From Neolewinella antarctica (GTDB taxonomy: Bacteria; Bacteroidota; Bacteroidia; Chitinophagales; Saprospiraceae): a DNA stretch of 64,000 nt. A program made the position numbers and the translations under genes. The stretch lies in the NCBI RefSeq assembly GCF_011927835.1, contig NZ_JAATJH010000001.1, positions 945,104 through 1,009,103 of the forward strand, in the 5' to 3' direction. This document shows positions 7,852 through 16,797 of the stretch, piece by piece (within the stretch, counting starts at the first letter, position 1; the number at the start of each line of letters is the position of its first letter). The notes beneath the pieces were generated by a model. That model saw only the letters and a list, made by a program, of their open reading frames with translations, did no database searches and had not been told where the DNA came from.

Positions 7852-9210
7852 ATGACACACAAAACCTACGACTTTTTTATCCTCGGCTGCGGGCCGGCCG
7901 GTCAATCGCTGGCCATTTCCGCGCGCGAAGCGGGGCACTCGGTCGGGATTACTGAATCGCGGGAGTACGGGGGCACCTGCCCCATCCGCGGTTGTGACCC
8001 GAAAAAAGTCTTTTACGGGGCGGCCAAGGCCATGAACGGAGTAATCCGCCTGCAGGGCAAAGGCTTTAAGGATAAGCCCGCCGTCAGTTGGCCTGATTTG
8101 CAGGCGTGGAAAAGCACCTTCACCGACCCCATCCCGCCCGCTACCGTCAAGAAGCTCACCGAAAAGGGCATAGAATGCCTGGAGGGCGCCGCTATGTTTA
8201 CCGGCCCGGGGAAAATCAACGTTGGCGACGACGTCACCGTCTCGGCTACGCAAGTAGTCATCGCCACGGGAGCCAAACCCGCACCACTGGACATCCCCGG
8301 CAAAGAACACTACCTCGATAGCGCCGGCTTCCTGGAAATGGAGGAACTTCCCAAAAGATTACTCATCATCGGTAGCGGCTACATTGGCTCCAGCTTCGCC
8401 CAGATCAGCGCGACGATGGGAGCCGAAGTTACCGTCGTGGCCAGCGGTGACAGCCCCGTCGACAATTTTGACCAGGATTTAAACGATTTGGTCACTAAGG
8501 CCGCAGAAGACCACGGCATCAAGTTCTACTTCAATACCAAAGCCGCCGGCATCGAAAAAGCTGCTGACGGATCTTACGAGGTAGTTTGTGAGCCGGAAGA
8601 CGGTGAGCAGTTCAGGGTAGCTACCGATCAAGTCATTCACTGCGCCGGCCGCGTCCCCAACGTAAAGGGAATGGGACTGGATAAAGCCGGGATCGACTTT
8701 GACGATAAGGGCATCGCCGTCAATAAGAAACTCTGCACCAGCGTCAGCGCCCACTACGCCATTGGCGACTGCGCTAACAGCGGCCTTCCCCTTACCCCGG
8801 TAGCGACTTACGAAGCGCGCTTGCTGGCCGATAATCTTTTCCAGGGCAAGAACCGGGAGGTAGACTACCTCCCCATCCCGACCGTTGCCTTTACCCTGCC
8901 CCCGATCACCGCCGTAGGGTTGACGGTCGACCAGGCTAACGAAGATGAACGCGATCTGACGATCAAATTCGAGGACACGACCGAATGGTTTTCGAACGCG
9001 CACGTCAACGCGGTGGTCAGCGCTTACAAACTCATCATCGACGAAAAAGAAGACTTAATCGTCGGGGCACACCTGCTGGGTGACCACGCCGACGAGGTGA
9101 TCAACCTTTTCTCGCTGGCAATTCACCAAAAAATAAAGATCACGACGCTGCAGCACCTCGTATTGGCCTATCCGTCGGCCGGGGCGGACATTAAAAAGAT
9201 GATCGGCTAA
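7852..9210 (+). CDS. FAD/NAD(P)-dependent disulfide oxidoreductase, CPIRGC type
   Basis: Soluble flavoprotein of the dihydrolipoamide dehydrogenase/glutathione reductase family (452 residues). FAD-binding FFILGCGPAGQSLA at 8-21; redox pair Cys43 and Cys48 in GGTCPIRGCDPKK; NAD(P) Rossmann motif RLLIIGSGYIGSSFA near 164; second FAD motif HYAIGDCANSG near 302. The dimerisation domain ends LVLAYPSAGADIKK. Classical members carry a His-Pro-Thr...Glu dyad there; this one has Tyr-Pro-Ser...Asp, so the usual acid-base catalyst is missing. Electron acceptor is unknown. Glutathione reductase or lipoamide dehydrogenase labels would be unsafe. Confidence 0.85.
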   Translation: MTHKTYDFFILGCGPAGQSLAISAREAGHSVGITESREYGGTCPIRGCDPKKVFYGAAKAMNGVIRLQGKGFKDKPAVSWPDLQAWKSTFTDPIPPATVKKLTEKGIECLEGAAMFTGPGKINVGDDVTVSATQVVIATGAKPAPLDIPGKEHYLDSAGFLEMEELPKRLLIIGSGYIGSSFAQISATMGAEVTVVASGDSPVDNFDQDLNDLVTKAAEDHGIKFYFNTKAAGIEKAADGSYEVVCEPEDGEQFRVATDQVIHCAGRVPNVKGMGLDKAGIDFDDKGIAVNKKLCTSVSAHYAIGDCANSGLPLTPVATYEARLLADNLFQGKNREVDYLPIPTVAFTLPPITAVGLTVDQANEDERDLTIKFEDTTEWFSNAHVNAVVSAYKLIIDEKEDLIVGAHLLGDHADEVINLFSLAIHQKIKITTLQHLVLAYPSAGADIKKMIG

Positions 9211-9265
9211 ATTGCGTTGCAACGGCGGGTGATAAAGCGATGCTTCACCTTTGTGACGGACTTAC

Positions 9266-9296
9266 TTGCATAGTCCGGGGCGCACGAGTACTTTTG
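9266..9296 (+). promoter_or_regulatory. Promoter of tRNA-Arg(CCG)
   Basis: TTG at 9266-9268 and TACTTTTG at 9289-9296, 20 bp apart, match the Bacteroidota -33/-7 promoter. Transcription would start near 9303, about 45 bp before the tRNA. Confidence 0.6.
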
Positions 9297-9347
9297 CACC
9301 GCCCCGAACGCGGCCGCTACCATTCGGTCGTCGTGGCGGCGTAATCT

Positions 9348-9422
9348 GGTCTCGTAGTACAACGGATAGTACTCAGGTTTCCGAAGCCTGCGATGATGGT
9401 TCGATTCCATCCGAGACCACCA
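9348..9422 (+). tRNA. tRNA-Arg (anticodon CCG), CCA encoded
   Basis: A full cloverleaf can be drawn: acceptor GGTCTCG with CGAGACC, D arm GTAC/GTAC, anticodon stem CAGGT/GCCTG with loop TTCCGAA (anticodon CCG, reads CGG), and T arm GATGG/CCATC around TTCGATT. The discriminator is A and the 3' CCA is encoded at 9420-9422. Own promoter upstream and terminator downstream. Confidence 0.95.
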
Positions 9423-9423
9423 T

Positions 9424-9459
9424 AGCCCCAGTTCACCCCGCGTGGATTGGGGCTTTTTC
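9424..9459 (+). terminator. Terminator of tRNA-Arg(CCG)
   Basis: AGCCCCA (9424-9430) pairs with TGGGGCT (9448-9454), followed by TTTTT. It starts 1 bp after the encoded CCA. Confidence 0.85.
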
Positions 9460-9606
9460 GTGCAACCAGGTTGATCGGCGAGCGTTGCTCATTACGCCCG
9501 CGATTCGTAAGCGCCCACCTGATTCGTTGCGCGCACCGACGCGGTTTAATCGGAATCAGCCGGCCCCGTAGTCAGCCCATGCGGCAGCCTTCAACAATCA
9601 ACTATT

Positions 9607-10938
9607 ATGATCCGTCCCCTTACCATCTTGCTGATGTTGTGCCTGCTCTCCGCCTGCACCTTTGTGCAGGAACGCTACCCCAGCCTTCCGCCCGGCCCTT
9701 ACCGGGGGATACTGGAGCTGGAATACAACCCCATCGTTCCTAACCCCAAAGGGGCGCCGATACCGGAGAAGACGGACCTGGATTTAGCGGAAGTTACCTC
9801 GGGGGCGCTACCGTTCACGTTCGACGTGATTTACGAAACGGAGACAACGTTCCGCATGGAAATACACAATGGGGAGGAGACGATGGTCGTCCCGGCAAAA
9901 GATATCGTCACGGGCCGCGACCAGGCGGCCGGGCGGGATACCGTACGCATCAACTTCCCCGTCTACGATAGCTACATCAGTGCTTACCACGAGGAGAACG
10001 TCCTCGAGGGCGTGTGGGTAACCAATTATCGGAGCGATTACCGCATCCCCTTCAAAGCCTACTTTGGCAAAGGATACCGTTTCACTCCGTTGCGTAAAGA
10101 ACCCGCCGCCGATCTGACGGGTATCTGGGAAGTAGCGTTCACCGATGAAGACGGTACCTACCCGGGCATCGCGGAATTTACGCAGGACAAGAATCAACTG
10201 AGCGGCACGTTCCGCACCGAGACCGGGGACTACCGGTATTTGGAAGGAACCGTCCAGGCGAATAAGGCTTACTTAAGTGTTTTTGACGGTAGCCACGCTT
10301 TTCTGTTTGAAGCCACGATTGGGCCGGACGACGCGCTGAAGGGCAGCTTTCTCGCGGGCCGCCACTACATCGCCAACTGGACGGCAAAACGAAATGACCA
10401 AGCCAAGCTGGCCGACCCGGACGGAATTACCAAGATGATCGACCCCGTCCCCCTCAACTTTAGTTTCCCCGACGCGGACGGAAATACGGTCAGCCTGAGT
10501 GACCCCGCGTACGCAGGAAGGCCCAAACTCATCAAAATTATGGGAACTTGGTGCCCTAATTGCCGCGATGAGGCCGAGTTCATCAAGGATTACTTAGCCA
10601 TTACGGAGACGCAGGATCTCGCCGTAATTGCGCTGGCGTTCGAACAGTACGGCGCGGACGACGACCGGAGCCGGGCGGCCATCAAACGTTATCTGGATAA
10701 TACGGGCGTTACCTGGCCGGTCCTACTGGCCGGTAGTTCCGATAAGGAGGAAGCGGGCGAGGCCCTCCCGATGCTCGACAAGATCATTAGCTTCCCCACA
10801 CTACTTTTCGTGGATCGTAACAACATGGTGCAACGGATCCACACCGGTTTTAACGGCCCGGCAACCAGCCAGTACGAGGCATTTAGCCGGTCGTTCGACC
10901 AGTCCGTAAAGGATCTGTTGAAGAACCCGAGTAAGTAA
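9607..10938 (+). CDS. TlpA-like thioredoxin-fold lipoprotein
   Basis: Predicted periplasm-facing lipoprotein of 443 residues. The signal MIRPLTILLMLCLLSAC is a clean lipobox. Residues about 25-285 form a beta-rich region of unknown function that contains two lipocalin-like stretches (GIWEVAFTDEDGTYPGIAEF, then SGTFRTETGDYRYLEG). Residues about 290-440 are a TlpA/AhpC-TSA thioredoxin fold with the redox centre GTWCPNCRDEAEF and the cis-Pro loop ISFPTLLFVDR. It probably reduces or isomerises disulfides in exported proteins. A second TlpA-like lipoprotein lies at 16865-17971. It is monocistronic. Confidence 0.88.
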   Translation: MIRPLTILLMLCLLSACTFVQERYPSLPPGPYRGILELEYNPIVPNPKGAPIPEKTDLDLAEVTSGALPFTFDVIYETETTFRMEIHNGEETMVVPAKDIVTGRDQAAGRDTVRINFPVYDSYISAYHEENVLEGVWVTNYRSDYRIPFKAYFGKGYRFTPLRKEPAADLTGIWEVAFTDEDGTYPGIAEFTQDKNQLSGTFRTETGDYRYLEGTVQANKAYLSVFDGSHAFLFEATIGPDDALKGSFLAGRHYIANWTAKRNDQAKLADPDGITKMIDPVPLNFSFPDADGNTVSLSDPAYAGRPKLIKIMGTWCPNCRDEAEFIKDYLAITETQDLAVIALAFEQYGADDDRSRAAIKRYLDNTGVTWPVLLAGSSDKEEAGEALPMLDKIISFPTLLFVDRNNMVQRIHTGFNGPATSQYEAFSRSFDQSVKDLLKNPSK

Positions 10939-11073
10939 AGGTTACCCACTTAATCGTTGAACTTACTGACCACGGCAGTAACCACGCTGGTTATCCAAAG
11001 CGTCGGTCAATCTCACCCACCGTCGTTTTATTACCACGGCCCATTATCCCCGCCGGCTAACTAGCTTTACCGT

Positions 11074-12060
11074 ATGAAATCTCTCCTCACCCAGCTCTAC
11101 GCGCGCGAGCCCCTGTCGCGTTCGGCGGCGTACGAAATGCTCTCCCGCGTCGGTAACGGGGCGGCCAGTGACATGGAAATTGCCGCCGTCGTCTCGGCCA
11201 TCAACATGCGCCCCAACGTGCTCTCGGAGATTCAGGGCTTTCGGGATGCGATGCTCGAACTCGCCCACCCCATCGATCTTGGCGGCCTGGAAACGATCGA
11301 TATTGTGGGTACGGGTGGGGACGGAAAGGATACCTTTAACGTGAGCACGCTCTCCAGTTTCGTGGTGGCCGGGGCGGGCTATCCGGTAACGAAGCACGGG
11401 AGCTACGGCGTGAGCAGTAGCGTCGGGAGTAGTGACGTACTGGTCGCCCTCGGCGTAAATTTTACCAACAATCAGTCTCAGCTGCTCGCGACCCTGGATC
11501 GGGCGGGCATTTGCTTTTTTCACGCACCGTTGTTTCATCCGGCGATGAAGAACGTAGTACCGGTGCGCAAGGGGCTCAAAGTGCGTAGTTTCTTCAATCT
11601 TCTCGGCCCGCTACTCAATCCAGCCAGGCCAGCTTACTCATTGCTCGGCACTTACGACCGCCAGGTGGCCCGGGTTTACGACTACATTCTGCAGGACGCT
11701 CCCCGCCAAGCGTACACCATCGTCCACGCCCTCGACGGCTACGACGAGATCAGCCTCACCGGCCCGGCGGCGGTGCGCAGCCGGACTGGCTCCACCATTC
11801 TGGAACCGGGCGATTTTGGCTTTGACCGGTTGGCCCAACGTGATCTTTACGGCGGCTCCACGGCGGAAGCGGGTAAAAAAATATTCCTATCCGTACTCGA
11901 CAACACCGCGACAATCGCTCAGCGGAACGTCGTTTGCGCTAATGCGGGACTGGCCATCCGTACCATCCACCCCGAGCGCTCCCTCACCGACTGCGTGGCC
12001 GAGGCCGCCGAAAGTCTGGCGAGTGGCAACGCGCGCGGAGTACTAAAACGACTATTGTGA
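11074..12060 (+). CDS. trpD: Anthranilate phosphoribosyltransferase
   Basis: Second step of tryptophan synthesis: transfers phosphoribosyl from PRPP to anthranilate. The PRPP/Mg loop is DIVGTGGDGKDTFNVST near residue 78, and KHGSYGVSSSVGSSDVL and VRSFFNLLGPLLNPA are also conserved. The 328 residues match the family. In the KHG motif the usual NR after KHG is SYG, a common variant. It overlaps trpC by 4 bp (GTGA). Genes for anthranilate synthase (trpE, trpG) are not upstream. Confidence 0.96.
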   Translation: MKSLLTQLYAREPLSRSAAYEMLSRVGNGAASDMEIAAVVSAINMRPNVLSEIQGFRDAMLELAHPIDLGGLETIDIVGTGGDGKDTFNVSTLSSFVVAGAGYPVTKHGSYGVSSSVGSSDVLVALGVNFTNNQSQLLATLDRAGICFFHAPLFHPAMKNVVPVRKGLKVRSFFNLLGPLLNPARPAYSLLGTYDRQVARVYDYILQDAPRQAYTIVHALDGYDEISLTGPAAVRSRTGSTILEPGDFGFDRLAQRDLYGGSTAEAGKKIFLSVLDNTATIAQRNVVCANAGLAIRTIHPERSLTDCVAEAAESLASGNARGVLKRLL

Positions 12061-12890
12061 AACAAAGAACCAACTTGACCATCCTGGATCGCATTAACGA
12101 ATTTAAAAGGATCGAGGTCGCGCGCCGGCGGCAGCAAACGTCACTGGAGGCCCTACGTGACACTGCTGGCTACGGTCGGCGTTGCGTCAGCCTCGCGGAT
12201 GCCATCCGGGGGAGTAAGCACTACGGAATCATCGCTGAGTTCAAACGCAAGTCGCCGAGCCAGCAGGACATCAACGTCGCGGCCGATCCTTCCGCAATTA
12301 CCGCAGCCTACGCGAACGGTGGCGCGGCGGGGATCAGTTGCCTGACCGATCAGGAATTTTTCGGCGCGCAACCCGACGATATCGACCGGGTAAGGGCGGC
12401 CGTCACGTTGCCCGTTATTCGCAAGGATTTCACCATCGACCGTTACCAGATTCACGAAGCGAAAGCCATGGGTGCCGACGCCATATTGCTTATCGCGGCT
12501 TCCCTTTCCGCGGGTGAAATTGACGAATTTGCCGCGGAGGCCAACGAGATCGGGCTAGAAGTACTCTGCGAAATCCACAACGAGGAGGAGGCCGCAAAGC
12601 TGAGCCCGGAGGTGAACGTCGTGGGGGTCAACAACCGTAATTTGAAAGACTTTACGGTCAGCATTTCCAACAGCATTCAGTTAGTGGAATTGCTGCCCCC
12701 CAGCCTGGTACGAATCAGCGAGTCGGGCATCGACGATCCGCAGTCCGTGGCGCGTTTGCGGCGGGAGGGGTACGATGGCTTTCTGATCGGTACGCACTTC
12801 ATGCGCCAGGCCGACCCCGGGCGGGCTTTGCGGGACTTTATCGCCAAGGTCGGTGAGATTGAAGAACTATATGACGGGGCGATTGCGTAA
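12057..12890 (+). CDS. trpC: Indole-3-glycerol phosphate synthase
   Basis: Fourth step of tryptophan synthesis. A TIM barrel of 277 residues with the catalytic lysines and acids in IIAEFKRKSPSQ (near 60), LPVIRKDFTID (near 120), CEIHNEEEA (near 178), VGVNNRNLKDF (near 191) and VRISESGI (near 217). The start is GTG overlapping the trpD stop (GTGA), a sign of translational coupling. Monofunctional, not fused to trpF. Confidence 0.96.
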   Translation: MKQRTNLTILDRINEFKRIEVARRRQQTSLEALRDTAGYGRRCVSLADAIRGSKHYGIIAEFKRKSPSQQDINVAADPSAITAAYANGGAAGISCLTDQEFFGAQPDDIDRVRAAVTLPVIRKDFTIDRYQIHEAKAMGADAILLIAASLSAGEIDEFAAEANEIGLEVLCEIHNEEEAAKLSPEVNVVGVNNRNLKDFTVSISNSIQLVELLPPSLVRISESGIDDPQSVARLRREGYDGFLIGTHFMRQADPGRALRDFIAKVGEIEELYDGAIA

Positions 12891-12895
12891 GGTGT

Positions 12896-12927
12896 GGCGC
12901 GGTCCCCCGGTGGCTATCGGGGGTGCA
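12896..12927 (-). repeat. REP-like element, long palindromic variant, between trpC and trpF
   Basis: GGCGCGGTCCCCCGGTGG followed by CTATCGGGGGTGC is a reverse copy with a slightly degenerate palindrome (GGTGGCTATC instead of GATAGCTATC). It lies 5 bp after the trpC stop, splitting the trp genes, and could act on mRNA stability or termination within the operon. Confidence 0.75.
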
Positions 12928-13016
12928 GGGTCTATTTGGGGGAAGCGCTCCGCTAGCCTGGGGGGCCGGTAACCCAATTACGTCGCTGCGCGTTGTTCTG
13001 ACAAATCTAATCCTCG

Positions 13017-13670
13017 ATGCAGCGCAAAGTTTGTGGGCTTACCCAACCAGACAATATTGAGGCCGTCCTCGGGCTCGGAGTAGATTACGTCGGCTTCATT
13101 TTCTACAGTAAATCTAAACGCTACGCAGAAAGCCCCGTCCTCAAAAAGTGGGTAGCGGAGCACCAAGATCTATTTGCCGACGTCGCTAAAGTTGGCGTCT
13201 TCGTCAACGCGGAAGTAGATTACGTGCTCAACACCGTGCACGATTACGAACTGGACTACGTGCAGCTACACGGTGCGGAAAGCCCCGGTTACTGCCAGGA
13301 GCTAAAACTGCTCTGGTCGGTCAATACCCTGCGCGGGGCCAAAATCGTGAAGGCTTTCTCCGTGGACCAAAATTTTAACTTCGCCACCACCCTAGCCTAC
13401 GCCAGCTCCTGCGCATTTTTTGTGTTCGATACCGGTGGCCAAGCAGACCACGGGGGGACGGGCGTAAAATGGGACTGGGATAAATTAAGAGAATACGAGG
13501 GCACCACTCCGTTTCTTCTGAGCGGTGGAATCGGCCCCGCTGATGCGGCTAAAATTAACGTTATCGACCACCAGCAGTTGCTCGGTGTGGACGTGAACAG
13601 CCGGTTTGAGGTTTCTCCCGGTAATAAAGATGTGGATGCGTTAAGCGTTTTTCTGGCGGAACTTGACTGA
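13017..13670 (+). CDS. trpF: Phosphoribosylanthranilate isomerase
   Basis: Third step of tryptophan synthesis (Amadori rearrangement). The N-terminus QRKVCGLTQPDNIEA carries the catalytic Cys; DYVGFIFYSKSKRY, VGVFVNAEVDYV, YVQLHGAESP and FVFDTGGQADHGGTG are family motifs; LSGGIGP and LGVDVNSRFEVSPGNKD close the phosphate site. The usual SSGVE is NSRFE here. Length 217. It lies 126 bp behind trpC, with a REP-like element between. No trpB or trpA follows, so the trp pathway is split. Confidence 0.95.
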   Translation: MQRKVCGLTQPDNIEAVLGLGVDYVGFIFYSKSKRYAESPVLKKWVAEHQDLFADVAKVGVFVNAEVDYVLNTVHDYELDYVQLHGAESPGYCQELKLLWSVNTLRGAKIVKAFSVDQNFNFATTLAYASSCAFFVFDTGGQADHGGTGVKWDWDKLREYEGTTPFLLSGGIGPADAAKINVIDHQQLLGVDVNSRFEVSPGNKDVDALSVFLAELD

Positions 13671-13713
13671 GGGGTTCATGCTCATAAACACGGCTCTTCT
13701 GTACTGCCCTGCC

Positions 13714-14085
13714 ACTCTTAATAGCTATTGGACTGCGCGCAAAAAGAAAGCGTACTTCCATTCGAGTCGGAGGCCCTCAGCCTATTATGACACATCGTTA
13801 ATGGTTGCGGAGTAGTAACTCTTGAGCCAAATTTTGGTGCTCCCGTCATAAGCCCGGGCTCACTTACGGCGACCTCCCAACTTAGGTCGAGGGCCTCCGG
13901 CCCGAATGATAGGACGTGTATGACTGGCCCGTGTTACATTCGGGCCGGAGGCCCTCGGCCTATAACTTGTATTACTAATAGCTAGCGGGACTACGCAGAA
14001 GGAGAGCGTACTGGCATTCGGGCCGGAGAACCTCGGCCTACAGGCTGCACTCTCGATAGCTAGCGGGACTGTGCAAAAAGAAAGG
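13714..14085. repeat. Cluster of a degenerate ~75-bp repeat
   Basis: The unit contains TAATAGCTAGCGGGACT, then a purine-rich AAAAAGAAAGCGTACT, then CATTCGGGCCGGAGGCCC and TCGGCCTA. Copies or parts are at 13714-13790, 13936-13966, 13972-14042 and 14049-14085, with one inverted part at 13884-13915. Between 13791 and 13883 nothing else is recognised. The cluster fills the space between the convergent trpF and mdh genes. Confidence 0.65.
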
Positions 14086-14109
14086 CCCCACCCGAATCGA
14101 GTGAGGCCT
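14083..14109 (-). terminator. Terminator of mdh
   Basis: On the minus strand an 11-bp stem (AGGCCTCACTC with its wobble complement) closes a 5-nt loop and is followed by TTTCTTTTT. It lies 24 bp past the mdh stop. Confidence 0.8.
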
Positions 14110-14132
14110 ACTTTATTTTTGGACTAGGGAAA

Positions 14133-15065
14133 TTAGACGTTCATGCCTTTGTAAACTTCCAGCACGTCGCGCACGGCGTCGGCGGAATCGTGCATCAACT
14201 TCATTTCCGCTTCGTTGAGCTTCAGTTCGAGCAACTCGCTAATACCATCCTTGCCGAGTTTGACGGGGACGCCGAGGAAAATACCGTCCTGGCCGTACTC
14301 TCCTTCGAGGAATGCACAACAGGGGAAGATGCGCTGCTCGTCACGGAGGATCGCGGCGACCATTTGGGCGGCGGCGGCACCGGGTGCGTACCAGGCCGAA
14401 GTGCCCATCAATTTGACGAGCTCACCCCCTCCCTTCTTCGTCCGTTGGACGATGGCTTCGAGTTCTTCTTCACCGATCAATTCCGTGACGGGAATGCCCG
14501 ATACGGTCGTGTAGCGGGGCAGTGGAACCATGGTGTCACCGTGGCCACCCAGCAGCATGGCTTGGATGTCCTTGGACGATACGTCGAGCGCCATGCTCAG
14601 AAAAGCACGGTAGCGGGCGGTATCCAAAATACCGGCCATGCCGAAGACGCGGCTTTTCGGAAGACCGGAAGCTTTGTAGGCAGCATAAGTCATCACGTCG
14701 AGCGGATTGGAAACGACGATGATGATGGGGTTCTTGGAGTGCTCCATGATGGAACGGGTAACCATCGTGACGATCTTGGCGTTGGTGCTGATCAGGTCGT
14801 CGCGGCTCATGCCCGGCTTGCGGGGAATGCCGGCGGTGATGACGACGATGTCACTGTTGGCGGTGTCGGCGTAATCGCTCGTGCCCGTCAGGCGGGTACT
14901 GAAGCCATCGACGCTAGCCTGCTGGTAGCTATCCAGCGCCTTGCCCTGCGCGAAATCGCCTTTAATGTCCAGAATGACGACCTCCTTAACGAGGTCTTTG
15001 TGGGCCAGGACGTTGGCCGCGGTGGCCCCGACGTTACCGGCGCCGACTATGGTTACTTTACTCAT
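14133..15065 (-). CDS. mdh: Malate dehydrogenase (LDH-like type)
   Basis: Oxidises malate to oxaloacetate with NAD in the citric acid cycle; cytoplasmic. Rossmann motif TIVGAGNVGATAANVLA at 5-21; Asp at the end of beta-2 (VILDIKGD) selects NAD; substrate arginines in AGIPRKPGMSRDDL; catalytic His in LGGHGDTMVPL near residue 174. The 310 residues and motif set fit the lactate-dehydrogenase-like MDH group of Bacteroidota and Chlorobi. Single gene with its own terminator. Confidence 0.95.
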   Translation of the reverse strand: MSKVTIVGAGNVGATAANVLAHKDLVKEVVILDIKGDFAQGKALDSYQQASVDGFSTRLTGTSDYADTANSDIVVITAGIPRKPGMSRDDLISTNAKIVTMVTRSIMEHSKNPIIIVVSNPLDVMTYAAYKASGLPKSRVFGMAGILDTARYRAFLSMALDVSSKDIQAMLLGGHGDTMVPLPRYTTVSGIPVTELIGEEELEAIVQRTKKGGGELVKLMGTSAWYAPGAAAAQMVAAILRDEQRIFPCCAFLEGEYGQDGIFLGVPVKLGKDGISELLELKLNEAEMKLMHDSADAVRDVLEVYKGMNV

Positions 15066-15207
15066 GAATACTTGCTTAATTTGACTATTGTACTATCCTT
15101 AATGCCAAACATCAACGGCTGTTCGGTAGCGTTACGCGAAAGTAGAGAATTTTGACCGGAACCGGGTAAATGCCGCCAACGTGACTCGTCACGCAGACTC
15201 GTTGCCC

Positions 15208-15215
15208 TACATTTG
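15208..15215 (+). promoter_or_regulatory. Candidate -7 box of the M43 protease gene
   Basis: TACATTTG matches TAnnTTTG, 40 bp before the ATG at 15255. A near-palindrome CGTGACTCGTCACG lies just upstream (15180-15193) at the place of the -33 region. No TTG is present there, so a regulator may be needed. Confidence 0.4.
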
Positions 15216-15254
15216 TCGTCAAACTTACTCTCCGGCGCCCACCCCAACTAACGC

Positions 15255-16772
15255 ATGAAATTAATCCTATCCTCCTTATTACTACTTTTTGCGTTTTTCC
15301 TCTCCGCACAGCCCAAATCGGATCCAGGCGGTTGGTGCGGCACAACGGAAAAATCCGCTTGGTTAGAAAAGTACCAAGCCGGTGCGTACCCGCGCGGTGA
15401 GAAGTCCGCCGGCGTTCGCTACGTTCCGATGAACGTAGTGTTCGTGGGCGACGACACCGACGAGAACTACCCCAATCCCACCAAGTTCCTGAAGTCAATG
15501 GAATTACTGAACAGCGATTTTAGAAATCAAAATGTGCAGTTTTTCATCAGTGGCGTCATAAAGTACCTCCCGAGCACCCGCTACAATCGCCACGACATCA
15601 GCCTCGGCCGGGAAATGATGCGGGCAAACAACATCGATGCCCACCTGAATACCTACGTCGTCGAGCGCATCGACCCCAGTATTTGCGGATATTACGCCGG
15701 TGGCATTGCCGATGCCGTTGCGCTCGGCCGCGGCTGTCTCGGCGCGGGTGACCGAACGTGGAGCCACGAGGTTGGCCACTACTTGAGTCTTCCCCACACG
15801 TTCTACGGTTGGGAAAGCTTAGACTTAATCGATAACATCGATCTAAATGAGCCCGCTCCGGAGACGGTTAACTACCGCGGACGCGACATTCTGGTCGAAA
15901 AGGTTGACGGCAGCAACTGCGCGGACGCGGCGGATGGGTTTTGTGATACGGCACCTGACTACCTCATGCAGCGCTGGCAATGTACCAATCAGGGAACGTA
16001 CCGGGATAGCTTACTCGACCCGGATAACGTTCGATTCGCCGTACCGGCGTTTAACATCATGTCCTACGCAAACGACGCTTGCGTTACCGGTTTCACCGAC
16101 GATCAGAAGGGCGCGATGTTCGCCAACCTGGATGGCCGGCTCGGCTTGGTGAGCGAGTTCACTCCCGACACGGTGGGGGCCGACGCTAGTCAAATGGCTT
16201 TACTGGCACCGGAAGATGGCGCCCGGTTGGTGTACCGCGACAGCGTTAAGCTGGTCTGGAACTCCGCCCCCAATGCTGACTTTTACGTGGTGCAGGTTAA
16301 CGACATTAATAACTTCAACACCGCCGTAACCATCGCGCGCACGACCACCGATACCAGCATCACCATTACTACGGGCCTTCGTTCCCGCACGGATTACTAC
16401 TGGCGGGTGCGCCCGGTCAATAACTACGTGGTGGGGAGTGAATTCGTCGGAACGTCGACGTTCCGCAACGGCCGGCAACTGACCGCTACCGTCAACGCGG
16501 CGCTGGACGCGGCCATCACGGTTGCGCCCAACCCGGTTGCGGGCGGTCAGACGTTGCGGGTCTCCGGAGAAAACCTCGACGCTGGCGGTGAGCTAAATTA
16601 CCAACTGATTAATACGGCCGGTCAGGTTCTGGTTAACCGGTCCGGCATCCAAGTGTCAGCTTTCGACTTCGAAGAGAATATCGACGTGAGCAACTTGCCC
16701 GCCGGCGTTTATTTCCTGCGTCTGCGGATGAACGATCGTTTGGTAGCGCGCCGAATTATTGTGACGCCTTAA
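15255..16772 (+). CDS. Secreted M43-type metalloprotease with T9SS sorting domain
   Basis: Predicted exported zinc protease of the pappalysin (M43) family. Signal peptide 1-19 (ending FFLSAQ). The active site WSHEVGHYLSLPHTF near residue 170 is the extended HExxHxxGxxH-like motif with Leu-Pro before the third His; the Met-turn is AFNIMSYANDA near residue 265. Residues about 315-405 form a fibronectin-type or sugar-binding beta domain (VKLVWNSAPNADFYVVQVND). The last 80 residues (VAPNPVAGG, then LPAGVYFLRLRMNDRLVARR) are a type A T9SS C-terminal sorting domain. It is therefore likely to be released or attached to the cell surface. Monocistronic. Confidence 0.92.
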   Translation: MKLILSSLLLLFAFFLSAQPKSDPGGWCGTTEKSAWLEKYQAGAYPRGEKSAGVRYVPMNVVFVGDDTDENYPNPTKFLKSMELLNSDFRNQNVQFFISGVIKYLPSTRYNRHDISLGREMMRANNIDAHLNTYVVERIDPSICGYYAGGIADAVALGRGCLGAGDRTWSHEVGHYLSLPHTFYGWESLDLIDNIDLNEPAPETVNYRGRDILVEKVDGSNCADAADGFCDTAPDYLMQRWQCTNQGTYRDSLLDPDNVRFAVPAFNIMSYANDACVTGFTDDQKGAMFANLDGRLGLVSEFTPDTVGADASQMALLAPEDGARLVYRDSVKLVWNSAPNADFYVVQVNDINNFNTAVTIARTTTDTSITITTGLRSRTDYYWRVRPVNNYVVGSEFVGTSTFRNGRQLTATVNAALDAAITVAPNPVAGGQTLRVSGENLDAGGELNYQLINTAGQVLVNRSGIQVSAFDFEENIDVSNLPAGVYFLRLRMNDRLVARRIIVTP

Positions 16773-16797
16773 GTAAGCACCAATCTTCCCCAAACGT

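Noticed and set aside
13714-14085. Possible CRISPR array in the repeat cluster
   Set aside because: Units are degenerate, unequally spaced and partly inverted, unlike CRISPR repeats.
14190-15155. A 321-codon open frame on the plus strand over mdh
   Set aside because: Antisense to mdh, with runs of Gly, Asp and Val typical of a shadow frame.
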